This document shows positions 1-10,900 of a stretch of DNA of 56,378 bases, one piece after another. This stretch comes from Scenedesmus sp. ARA3. Lineage: Eukaryota; Chlorophyta; Chlorophyceae; Sphaeropleales; Scenedesmaceae. The stretch covers positions 7,220 through 63,597 of the forward strand of contig RWJK01001955.1 of assembly GCA_004335835.1 (NCBI GenBank), given 5' to 3'. Numbering within the stretch: position 1 is the first letter of the stretch; every line of letters begins with the position of its first letter. The notes beneath the pieces were generated by a model. The model saw only the letters and a program-made list of their open reading frames with translations. It did not search any database and had not been told where the DNA came from. The translations under genes and the position numbers were made by a program.

Positions 1-37
1 ACCAAAACCCAAAACCGTCAAAACCCAACACCCTCAC

Positions 38-1353
38 CCGCAGCGTCTTGCTCCACTTGCTGAGCTGGTAGCCGACCTCCACCTCCGGGCTGGCCCCTCC
101 TGTGATGAGGAAGCGCTTCTGCACCAGGCAGCGGATCACGCACAGCGCGTCGTGCAGGCTGCGCTCCGCTTCTTCCAGCACCAGCTTGTTGCTGCCGCGC
201 AGCAGCACCGTGGCGGTGCGGCCCTGCGCGGCGATGCCGGTGACCTTCACCACCTTGCCCTTGCCGCACTGCGTGATGGGGAAAAGCAAGTGGAGACAAG
301 TGGTCACGACAGGTCGGTCAGCAGCGCGGTGGCGCTGCGGCCCTGGCTGACGATGCCCGTCAGTTTGACCACCTTGCCCTTGCCGCACTGCATGGTGACG
401 CAGGCAGTCAAACGGCGATGCATAACGGGCAAGCATGGAGAGCAGGTGCATGGCAGAGACGCTTCTACTCACGTCCACCTCCTCCACCAGGTCTGCTGTG
501 GCCAGCTTCTCCGGCCGCATGCTGTCGATGTGCGCAATAGGCAGGCAGCCCAGCGACTTGCTGATGAACTCGATGTCCTCGCGCTCCACGTCACGCACCA
601 CCATGATCTTGGCCTTGGCCTGCAGGAAAGTGATAACACGTTACATGACATGTCAGGTTCACATAAGTTACAAACAACATGGGCAGACAGCCCAGCGTCT
701 TGCTGATGAACCCGATGTCCTCGCGCTCCACGTCACGCACCACCATGATCTTGGCCTTGGCCTGCAAGAACATTATAACATATTACATGACATGTCAAGT
801 TAACATAAGTTACAAATAACATGGGCAGGCAGCCCAGCGTCTTGCTGATGCCCTCAGTGTCCTCGCGCTCCACGTTCAGTCACCACCATGATCTCAGCCT
901 TGGCGTGCAGCAGTTGTTGTAACATGTTACATGGCGCATCATGACATGTTACTTTATGGCGTGTTATGTGTCGCATAATGAGTCTGCATATAGATATCAT
1001 GCTCTGCAGTTGCTCTTGCACAACACGCACAGCTGGGCAGTGGACACGCAACAAAACACACAAACGCAAACACAAACAAATGGGTTTGGTGGTCGCACCA
1101 GGTAGTGCAGGCTGAGGTCTGTGACGGCGTCGCGCAGGATGGACTTCTGGATGAGCAGCACGTTGCAGCCGCTGGCCTTGATCTTCTTGACCATGCCCAG
1201 GATGTAGTTGCGCTCCTCCTTGTACACGCGGTCCATCTGCAGTTATGACAGAAATGTGTGACAGAATGCGGCAGCGGCAGCAGCAGCAGTGAAGCCGGCT
1301 TAGATTACCATGCCCAGGATGTAGTTGCGCTTCTCCTTGTACACGCGGTCCAT

Positions 1354-1389
<36 letters not shown>

Positions 1390-2793
1390 GCAATCAGGAT
1401 GACGGTTGGCTTGGGCTGAGTCCACATGGTCCATTTGCGGCGGAACGTGCGTGGTGCTGGTATGCGCATCACCCTCCGCACACCCCAACAACGAGTCCAC
1501 CGCTGCACCTGTGTGTAGCTCAAGCCCCAACCGCACAGGGTTCAACCTGCCCCGGCAGCTTTATGTTCCTTTCCGCCTCACCTGCGCGTAGTCGCTGATG
1601 ACCACGGTGTTCTCAATGTCAGACTTGGGTGGTGACACGTGGAACTGGATGAGCCCGATCTTGGCCTTCTCCACGCGTGTGGGGCCGCCCGCCGACTTGG
1701 CGGCCTGCACATGCAACATTGCACATAACCGGCATGTGGTGAGCAGATGTGATGTTTGCAACAGCCTGATTACAGCCTTCTCCACGCGTGTGGGGCCGCC
1801 CGCAGACTTGGTCGCCTGCACGCATGCATGAACAGTTGCAAATCCGAGACATGCTGCGATAATGCATAGTTTTTTTTGTCGAAACCTGGCCTTCTCTCCA
1901 CACGATTGGGGCTGTCCGCCGACTTGGCTGCCTGCACGCATGCATGAACAATCGCAAATCCGATACATGCTGAGACAGTGCATGGGTGTTGTTGGAAACC
2001 TGGCCTTCACCATACGCGAGTGCGGCCGCCAGCCGACATGGATGCCTGTATAAGTAATGTTGGTAAATGAATGTTTCACACAGACGTGCAGGTAGGGCGC
2101 TAATGCGCACATGTCAACAGAAGGGCTGCACGCATGCGCTGCTTGCACTCGTTAGGCGCCCGGATGCAACCGCTGCTGCAGTGGGTGCAGCACCACATGT
2201 GCATCATGGCACATCTGCACGACGAGACACATGATCAAACCATGCATGCAGCAGGTCAATTGCGTCGCAAAAGTTCAAAGTTGAAGTCCAAGTCAAACTT
2301 CACCCACCTTCTGGTCAAACACGCAGCCCGCCACCAGCTCGCTGTCGTCGATGGTGCCGCCCACCTTGCACACCACGCGGATGTCGCGCAGGTCCAGCCT
2401 GCGCGCATGTGTTGCAGATCACAGTGTAAAAAACATTATTATCATTGATAACATACTGCAAAGAGCAGGATGAACAGGGTAAGAGGAGGAAACGCAGGCA
2501 CTGCTGTCAGATGGATGCGCATAGCTGCCAAAAGCTAACCTAAGTACTCAGGTACTGCAAGCGCCCTGACAGGCCTGTAGCCTGCAGCACACGACACCCT
2601 CTCTGCCGTAAGGCACCTGCTGCTGGTAATGCAAGATGCGTCCTCAACAAACAATGCTGTGATCAGCTGCCGCAGGCGCCAGCCACACTCACAGGTTTGC
2701 GTGCTGCGGGTCCATCACGCGCAGCACTGCATCCACAGCCATGGGTGACATGAAGCTGGAGTGCTGCGACACCACCTTGCTGCTCAGCGAGCT

Positions 2794-2832
<39 letters not shown>

Positions 2833-3354
2833 CAGCATCAGAAGCAGTGTGGTGTGACATGGTATATTCAGTTGTAAGGGGTTGCGATACCACCTTGCTG
2901 CTCAGCAAGCAGCAGCAGCAGGGGGAGCATTGGATACAGCAGTACTACTGATACATACATGATGCTGGTTGTAAGGGGCTGCGGCACGCAAATACCCACG
3001 AACATTCTGAGTAGGTGCTGCGTGTTGTGTTGCAGGAAAAGACATGTCCTGCAACACAACACGCAGCACCTGCTGAGATGATTCACAAAATGCAGCTGCG
3101 CCAGCCACCATGCACAGGAAGCACCGCAGCAGCTGCTGCAAACCGCCTCAACCTTCTGCTGGGTGAGATGATCTGCTGCCAAGCAGGACCCAAGTACACC
3201 AGCACAAGCTGTAACTGCAAGCGTACGTGCTGCTGCTGCTGCTGCTGATGCAAATGCAAAACTGAGATGCACGTGCGCGCTCACGTGTTGGCTGCGCGGA
3301 TGAGTGACTCCTTGTCCTCCAGGTTGACTGGGATGGCTATCGACTCCAGGATCT

Positions 3355-3393
<39 letters not shown>

Positions 3394-5059
3394 AAACTGT
3401 TAGCACACCAAGCAAGGTCGCACGCGTTAGATATCAACGGCGACAGCAGGGCCAGTAGATCAGCAGCCTAGTGCAGCAAGGCTGGCACTTGAGAACTCAA
3501 CACAACACTGCCTGCGCCTGGTTGGCTTGCAGTTGTTGTCCCATGTTTTGGTGATTGTGCGCTTTCGAATTATGCAACCTGCTGTTGCTGGTGCAATGAA
3601 AGTGTGCGGCACCTTGCATGCCTTGTGTGCTGCTGTATTGGGGCTGCGGCGGATGACTGTGGGTTGAGTAAGTTTGTCACACTGCGCCACTGCTGCATGA
3701 TCTAGGGCTGCGACCACATGTGCAGCCTCTCACCTCGCAGGCCTTGTTTGCTGCTGTGTTGAAGCTGTCGCTGATGACTGTGGGGTGGATGCCGCGCTCC
3801 AGCAGCTCCTGCGCCTTCTTCAGCAGCGCGCCGCAGATCACCACCACAGATGTGGTGCCGTCCCCTGCAACCACGTCCTGCAGGTTGAAAGCGCACAACA
3901 GGATGGGACAAAGTGAGTTAGAGGGAGCAGGCAAACAGATGGGACAGGCAGAGACAACAAAAATAGCCGTCCTGAGCAGCGCGCTGCAAATCTCCACCGT
4001 AGAGGTGGTGCCGTCACCCGCAACCACATCCTGCAGTGCACTGCAGTGCAGGTGAGCGCAACGGATGAGTGAAGGCAGAACAAGAAGGAACAGCGCGCCG
4101 CAGATGACTACAACTGGTTGTTTTGAGTCCGGCAAACATGCTGCTGTAGGCCAAAAATGGGAAGAACATCGCAACGGGCGCTGAGATGCGGCAGCCTCCT
4201 TTGTTGTGTGTGTTTCATGCATACCAAGCAGGCTATCAGACACAGGCCGAAGCAGGGCTGGGTATGCGGTGCCTTTGCAGCAAAGTGCATGTGTTGATGT
4301 GTTGCTTCAGGTGCATGGCGGTCAAACAATGCATGTCGGAACTGGAGCAGCAGCACACTTGCACAAGCAAGCAAGCCGGGGCCGTGCATACAGCAGTGCA
4401 AACAACACTCATGGCGTCGTGCATCTGCAGTTGCAAAATCACTCCGTACTACAGCTGGCTGATGATACACATGGTGTTTTGTGCAACACACCGCTGCCAG
4501 TCTAGGCTACAGCACTGCCAGTGTCAGGCTGACGTTGCAGATGCTGTACCTGCGACTTTGCCAGCTCCACAAGCATCTTGGCTGCAGGGTGGGTGACCGT
4601 CATCTTGTTGAGGATGGTCGCACCATCGTTTGTGATGATGACCTCGCCGTTTGCTGCTGCTACCTGCGACATCAGCAGCAGAAGCATTTGGAAGCAGTGC
4701 TGGAAGGTGTCTAGGCGGGATGTACTGTCCGGGATCACACACGTCGGCTACGCCATGTTTGGGTATGCACGTATGTGCAAGTTGATGATCCTTACCATCT
4801 TATCCATGCCCCTGGGTCCCAGGCTTGTCCGCACTGCGTCTGCAACCGCCTTTGCTGCTTCAATGTTTGCTTCCCGCACATCCTTCTTCTTGGTAGTGTC
4901 CCTGGTGTTGTACAGAGCAATAATATCAGTGAGATCATGATTATATGAAGATCAGACGCTGCATGCAAGTTCCCGCTGTGCCAGGCAGACGCCCACTACA
5001 GCTTTCGTCGCCGATGAGCACCTGAACGTTTCGTTTTTTGCCTTTCTTGTAGCAGCCAT
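38..5059 (-). CDS. CCT4: T-complex protein 1 subunit delta (CCT4), 3'-truncated by the window edge
   Basis: This gene encodes the delta subunit of the cytosolic chaperonin TRiC/CCT, which folds actin, tubulin and other clients using ATP. The exons, read on the minus strand, are 5022-5059, 4796-4901, 4550-4663, 3734-3877, 3285-3352, 2693-2791, 2308-2398, 1582-1704, 1099-1236, 473-619 and 38-268. They join in frame to 433 codons, about 80% of the usual 530-540 aa. The ATG at 5059 starts [12 protein letters not shown]. Three TCP-1 signatures are visible: [13 protein letters not shown] in exon 2 running into exon 3, [12 protein letters not shown] in exon 3, and QDVVAGDGT across the exon 3/4 junction. 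Apical-domain runs such as [20 protein letters not shown] (exon 10) and [20 protein letters not shown] (exon 11) match delta rather than other subunits. All introns have GT-AG ends. The last exon here ends at a GT donor at 37-36, so further exons lie upstream of base 1. Several introns hold decayed copies of exon edges, listed separately. Confidence 0.97.
313..387 (-). repeat. Intronic echo of CCT4 exon 11 start
   Basis: This copy of the first about 75 nt of exon 11 still has an AG acceptor in front and reads [20 protein letters not shown] before running into a stop. The true exon starts 119 bp nearer the gene's 3' end, at 268. The duplicated unit spans intron end plus exon start. Confidence 0.85.
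678..904 (-). repeat. Two tandem echoes of CCT4 exon 10 start (142-bp period)
   Basis: Exon 10 starts at 619. Copies of its first about 80 nt start at 761 and 904, spacings of 142 and 143 bp. The near copy keeps its AG and reads [20 protein letters not shown]. The far copy has AG changed to AC and a frameshift after MVV. The flanking intron (runs such as ACATAAGTTACAAA) is duplicated too. Confidence 0.9.
1308..1353 (-). repeat. Intronic echo of CCT4 exon 9 start
   Basis: This copy of the first 46 nt of exon 9 reads [16 protein letters not shown] followed by a stop. It is preceded by a CTG run and an intact AG, and starts 117 bp upstream of the real exon start at 1236. Confidence 0.88.
1766..2045 (-). 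repeat. Three tandem echoes of CCT4 exon 8 start (111-116-bp period)
   Basis: Copies of the exon 8 start ([14 protein letters not shown]) begin at 1815, 1931 and 2045; the real exon starts at 1704. Spacings are 111, 116 and 114 bp. Decay rises with distance: the first reads [14 protein letters not shown], the second [12 protein letters not shown], and the third [12 protein letters not shown] then stop. All three keep the AG acceptor. Confidence 0.9.
2880..2912 (-). repeat. Short echo of CCT4 exon 6 start, acceptor lost
   Basis: A 30-nt copy of the exon 6 start reads [11 protein letters not shown] against [11 protein letters not shown] in the exon. It lies about 120 bp upstream of the true start (2791), and CAG has become CTT at the former acceptor. 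Confidence 0.7.
3013..3071. repeat. Perfect 25-bp inverted repeat (hairpin) in a CCT4 intron
   Basis: Arms 3013-3037 and 3047-3071 are exact reverse complements, separated by the 9-nt spacer AAAGACATG. The hairpin lies in the intron between CCT4 exons 5 and 6. No flanking target-site duplication was seen. Confidence 0.92.
3604..3660 (-). repeat. Echo of CCT4 exon 4 end, downstream of the exon
   Basis: This copy of the 3' edge of exon 4 reads [17 protein letters not shown] against [17 protein letters not shown], and still ends at a GT. It lies about 120 bp downstream of the real donor at 3734. Confidence 0.85.
3963..4113 (-). repeat. Two echoes of CCT4 exon 4 start
   Basis: A copy starting at 4030, 153 bp upstream of exon 4 (3877), keeps AG and reads [20 protein letters not shown] shorter fragment at 4085-4113 reads VVICGALF. 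Both lie in the intron before exon 4. Confidence 0.85.
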
Positions 5060-7952
5060 TGTTTAACGTTGCTGTTGACCTAGATGTGCGTGAGCAAACT
5101 CAGGGCGCCAAACAAGCGTGGATCGCTTTTCAAACAGCAGAGCAGCACACAGGCTTCCTTTGTTGAACAAGATTGGGGTAAGATGTTGGTTGCCCTTGTT
5201 CGGATGTGTGAGCTGCTATCAAAGCACCCGTCCAAGTGCACGGCAAAACCACAGCAGCAGCAACCTCGTTTTGAACAGTGTATCTTGGAAGCAGGGCCTG
5301 TCAATGAGATTGAGCACGCTGAAACTGCAATCTTCCTGCTCAAGTAGATGATGAGGGCCGAGCCGGGAAGGTCACGGCTGGGCTGCCACAAACCCAGCTG
5401 GAGGTGCACACTTCCCTCTCCTAGGAGAGGCCTGCTGCAGGTTGTGTCAGGTGCATCAGGGACCTTTTGCACGATACATGCTTACTGCCTGACAGCCAAT
5501 TCCGCTTCCAACACGCTGCTTCCGATACAGTGTGCTGCTTACCGCCACAGCATCCACAGCATCCGCTGGGCCGCCCAGGGCCTTGGCTCAGGCTTCAGGA
5601 ACTTCCTTTCTGCGGCAGGCCTCAGCCTATGAGTTTAAGCCAGGCTGGCCTGCAAAAATGCAAGGCTTGCTATGGTCTGATTATTCATTGTCGATTGTAT
5701 TTCTTTTTGCCGTCTCTGCTGTCAGCGCTAAGATCCACGGCAGTCCTGCCAGCCTGGCACCACTGATCATTAGAGGGCTGCCAGCAGTGCTAGGCAACTT
5801 TTTACCCCTGTCAACTGCGGCTCACAGGTTGAACCACACAGCTGCCATCACAACATACAGCAGGACATGAAGCTCGTGTTCTGGCGTGCATTGCATAATG
5901 CCATCAGTGCAGCAGTTTGCGCAAGTGCGCCAAGCCACAGCAGCAGCAGTTGTGTTTTTGCAGCAGCAGTATCCTTTTTGGGTGCTGCTGTACTACCGGG
6001 GGCTGGCGCAAGCTGCTGCACTGGATGCCATCCTTTTTTGATGCCATCCTTGCCGGATTGAGCCAGGCTGTTGTTTGCAGCCTTTCCAGTACAGTGAGGC
6101 ACACCGATTGTGGCTTGAAAGGTGGCCGCCACCTTGCAGGCTGCATGTGCAGCAAGCCTTGTACAGTATGGCACTGCAAAGGTGGCCTTCATATGCAGCT
6201 AGCCTTGCATAGTGTGGCGGTGTAAATGCTGCCTTCAAGTGCAGCAAGCCTTGAAGATGTGGCATTGCAAGGTGGGCTTCATGTGCAGCAAGCCTTGCAC
6301 TGTGGCACTGTGGCACAATGTCGATGTGACAAGGCGGCCTTCACGTGCAGCCTGGCTAGCACAGTGTGGCAAAGAGAAGTTGACATATTATTTGCAGCAT
6401 GCCTTGCGCAGCGTGGCATGGCCAAGGCAGTCTTCATGAGCAGCAAGCCTTCAAGCATGTTGCACAGCTGTACACTGCAGTGTGGCATTGCAAAGGCGGC
6501 GTTCCATGTGCAGCATGCATGCCTTGTTGTGGCTGCCACTGACGGCTTGGCAACGTAGGTGAGACCCCATGTGGGATGACCATGGCTGTCAAGGCAGCGT
6601 TGCCTGCAGATGACAGCTGCACTATCTGGGTGCCCTGCTGGGAATGCAGCTGCGCCAGCCGCTGCCGCTGTGCCACAGCGGCTGGCACTGCGCTGCAGGC
6701 AGCCTGCCTGCCTGCCTGCCTGAGGGGGAGCTGCCATGCTCAGCAGGAATGCACAGCTTGTAGCACACCAAAAATTGCAGGAAATGCGCATCCACACCAC
6801 TAGGCACTCACGGCAGCTACAGCAACGGAAAGCAAGTCCACCTCAGCCTGGCCTCCAAGAGTCACTGACTGAAGTGGCACTCACCACGAGGCTGCCACCC
6901 ATGAGTCAAACTTGGTGTGTTAAGCGCCGGGAACACTGCCCGTCACTCACCATCAGGCTGCCCGGCAGGCTGGCAGCCAAGACCCCCGCCTTCCAAGCCC
7001 ACAACACACGCCAGCATCCCACGTACTTGATTTTTCAAGTGAACTTCGCAAGAAGCTTTCAAGCATGTGCAGCGTGGTTGTGCCACAGTGTCAGGGTGGC
7101 CAAGAGGGCATCCTCTGTCACCCCCCTGTGACCACTGGCAAGTGGAGACCTCACTGAGGCGCTGTATTGCATGCAGCTGGGCAGACACTGTGCAGGCTTG
7201 GCGATGGTCAGGCCGCTGTATCTCACGTTACCTAAAAACTAACGACGCGCGCTGTGCTTGTAGGTATGCCGAGCAAAGGTGCAACAAATCACAGCTGATC
7301 AGCTGGCTGGATGCATTCAGTGATTGGTGATGTGGCAGATGTCCAGATACTTTTTCGCCGAAGCAATCAGCAGCCTAGAAACCATGACAACATGCTAGTG
7401 TGCTCATACAGCGTCTTGAACAGCGTCTTGAGCGCCTGGCAAGAGCTCGAACGGGCGAATGACCACCCCAAACCCCAACATTGCAAGCCGAGCAAGAGAC
7501 TAGTATGGTGATGAGTGACGTGTATGGATGCTTATCACGTATTTCCAGTTCACACGACGTTTGGCTTTCAGCGCTGTGAGCGAGACTCAAGGACAGTATC
7601 GTGCAACTTTCGGCTTGAGTTTTTTATGCTCTGTTGTCGTGCGATTCGTGTGATTTTATGTTTCAAACAGAGTCATTGATCAGAGCAGCCTGAGGATATC
7701 ATCTGGATATCGACCCCCGCCTTGACTTTGTCCGGCTTCCTTGGTAGCAGGCCAGCGGAAAATATTGCTTGTCTTGCGGAGTTTGATTCAACAAACCCGC
7801 TTGCGGCTCGGGCCTAATTTAGGCAAGACAGCAGGGAGGCCATCGCTGAGCAGACAGCAGACACAGCAGGGAGGCACAACAGGGCTCTTGTGGCTTGAAC
7901 AACATCATTGATTTCAACTAGAGTGCTGGAGCCCAGGCATGGCTTAAGCACC
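5060..7952. other. Gene-free divergent spacer between CCT4 and the PDE gene
   Basis: This stretch presumably carries the divergent promoters and 5' UTRs of CCT4 (leftward) and the PDE (rightward). I see no conserved reading frame or confident TATA box. Its only clear structure is the degenerate repeat at 6105-6540. Confidence 0.6.
6105..6540 (+). repeat. Degenerate tandem repeat, about 55-65 bp units
   Basis: Around seven imperfect units recur. The core is GTGCAGCAAGCCTTG, followed by a GTGGCAxTG stretch and a CAAAGGTGGCCTTC-like block. Frames are interrupted, so this looks non-coding. Confidence 0.75.
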
Positions 7953-10900
7953 ATGGGCTCGTGCTCAAGCGAAGCACACCACAAGCACAGGCTGGACCTG
8001 GCTTGCCTGCCATGCGCCGTCCTGGTGTTCGACCAAAAGGGAAACCTTGTCGCCAGCAACGGCCGGGCAGCGGATCTACACAGCGGTACGCGGGAGGCCC
8101 CAAAGGGGCACAGCAGCAGGGCAGCTCAGACTGATGATTCACACCTCACCCAGGCTCGTGCATGCCCACTGCAGGGATCGGCAAGTCGGGATGCACACTG
8201 GAGAATCTTGCAAACAATGTGGAGATGCTGGGGCAGCCGCTGTCGCCAGCGCAGCTGCGGGACCTGTTGCAGCAGGCAGAGCACATCCAGTGAGCACTGC
8301 TGCTGGGTGCATGAGCCAGTGCAGGCGGTGCTTTCGAAGCTTTTTGCATGGTTGCAGTGCAGTGACTATTTGCAGCAGAGCGCATGCAGCACATTGTCGT
8401 TGCAAGCATGTGCGTTGTGCAGCACTGCGCTGCACTCTGCAGTGTTCCTGCAGTGCTGCTGCTGTGCCACGTGCACTCCCCTTCCGCGCATGGCACATTA
8501 TTGACATCCTCATCATGTTCCTGGACTCTTTGTTAGCCGTTGCATGCTGTCGCAAGCAGGCAGTTCAGCTGCTGATGGCGCCGCGTGCTGCTGCTGTCCT
8601 GCAGGTACCAGCAGCATGTGAATGGCACCAAGCCATCACGCTGGCTGCTGTGCCAGGCCAGCACAGTGGTCAAGCCTGAGTCAGGGGAGCCACTGACGAT
8701 GCTGGTGCAGCTGGACATCACAGACACCAAGCAGGTACTTGCCAGTTGCAGCAGCAGAAGCTGCACCCAACAGAAGTTGCAGCAGCAGCAGCAGAAGTGC
8801 GGTTGAGTGCAGCGCATTGCAGATGGTAGCAGCAGCAGCAGCAGTTGCAGGGCCTTGCTTACAACCAGGCTGCCATCATCCTGCAACGCCCTTGCTGCCT
8901 TGCCCATGCCATCTTACCTTCCTGCAACCCTCTTTCCTGCAAACTGCTGTGCAGCACTACCAGGCCATTGAGGCCTCGGAGGGCCGCCTGCGCGAGCAGA
9001 TGCAGGCGCTGCAGCGAAAGCTGGTGCGCGTGGTGACAGAAAACGAGGCGCTGCGGCATGTCGTGGACAAGCTGCAGTGCAGCGTGCTGTCGCTGCGGCG
9101 GCAGGTGCAGCGCGCAGGCTTGGCGCTGGACGTGGAGCTGGATGAGTCACTGCTGCGGCCCTCGCCGCACCAGGTGAGCACAGCTGGCTGCAGCAGAGCA
9201 TTCGTATACTTTTGTTGTCGGTTGCAGTTGCTGATCTAGCTGCTCTGCTGGCGCTGGATGTGGAGCTGGAGTAGTCGCTGCTCCGGCGCTCGCCAGAACT
9301 TTCACGTTGCAGTAGATGCAGTAGATGCAGTACATGCAGTATGTGCATTCTGCATTGTGTCATGTTGTGTTCCATTGCAGCTGCTGTGTACCGCAATCGG
9401 GGCTTTCGGCACGCATGCTGCTGTGAGGTGCATTCGCACTGGCAGGAGGAGTGCTGATTGATGCTGGCCTTTGTCAGCGTAGCTGGATGCTGAAAGCATC
9501 CCTCGTGCTGCCCTCTGCTTGCAGGACATACTCGCAGCAATGCTAGCAGGCCTAGCTGTCAGCGGCAGCGACGGGCAGCCGGAGGACGCTGCAGATATTG
9601 CTGATGATGCAGATGCAGCGCTGGCTGCAGTGCTGGGTGCGGCTGGAGTCGAGCCAGCAGCAGACAGCACACTCACCACCGGCTCCTCACAGCTGCCGCA
9701 GCCGCAGCTGCTGGAGGTGCGTGCCTGGCGATTAGCAGCAGCAGCTATGCATGCATGGGCATGTGTGTTTTTGCATCTTCTCGTATCCCATGGTTGCTGC
9801 ATGCTGTAGAGAGATATTCTTGAACATTGTAAGCAGCAGGCTGGTTCGTGCGTGAACAGCTGCACTGCCGAGCAGTGGGGCATAGCACTGAATGCAGAGC
9901 AGCAGCATTGGATGCGGAGCAGCAGCGTTGAATGCAGAGCAGCAGCACTGAATGCAGAGCAGCAGCACCGAATGCAGAGCAGCAGTCTAAATGCAGAGCA
10001 GCAGCAGCAGCAGCAGCAGAGGCTTTTCGGTGGGTTAGTGACGATCCGTGTGCATGGCTGTATTGCTTGCAGGACGTGCAGCAGCTGCAGACAGCGAGCG
10101 CGCGTCTGCAGCTGAGCAGGGAGCATTCAGCTGCTGAACCAGCAAGCTACAATGCCAAGGTTCGCAAGGTGCGATTGCGATTGCGAAGGGGGCAGGGATG
10201 CAGCCAGCTGGCTTGCATTGCAGGCCTGGCAGCAGCAGCAGCAGCCGCTGTTCAAAGTTGAACAGCGATTGCGAAGGGGGCAGGGATGCAGCCAGCTGGC
10301 TTGCATTGCAGGCCTGGCAGCAGCAGCAGCAGCCGCTGTTCAACTTTGACCTGTTTCAAGCGGCATGCATGCAGAATCAGCAGCTGAGGGTACTACTGCT
10401 GCAGGCATCGCTCATTGTTGCTGCTGCGTGTTGTGGCCGGGCGGCAAGCTTGACACATTTGCACTGCTTTGTGTGCAGGCAATGGAGGCTGGTGCTGATG
10501 CAACACACCTGAAGGCCGAGTATGACAAGCTGCTGGCTGACTCTGCGGAGCAGAAGGCTCAGGTGGGCTGCTTGACTGCTACCTGCGCGAGATTGCCACT
10601 CTGATGCTACTCTGCAGATGTTGAATGGGTGGTACCAGCTTTCTCTTTTGTGCTGTTTCTGCATTGCATGTCGATTTCTGCTTGCGCTGGTGCTTACAAT
10701 GTTTGCTGCTGGTTGGCTGCCGTGCTTGCTGCCGTCCCTGCAGCTGGACAAGGCCGCTGCTGATGCTGCCGAGTACAAGGCAGGCTTTGACAAGTACGCT
10801 GCAGACGCAGCAGAGTACAAGGCCGGCTATGACAAGCTGCTTGCTGACACCACTGAGCAGCAGGCGCAGCAGGCTGCTGTTGCAGCAGCGAAGGAGGCGC

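Noticed and set aside
5867..6558. Overlapping Cys/Ser-rich frames in the CCT4-PDE spacer
   Set aside because: They arise from the degenerate tandem repeat and are broken in every frame.
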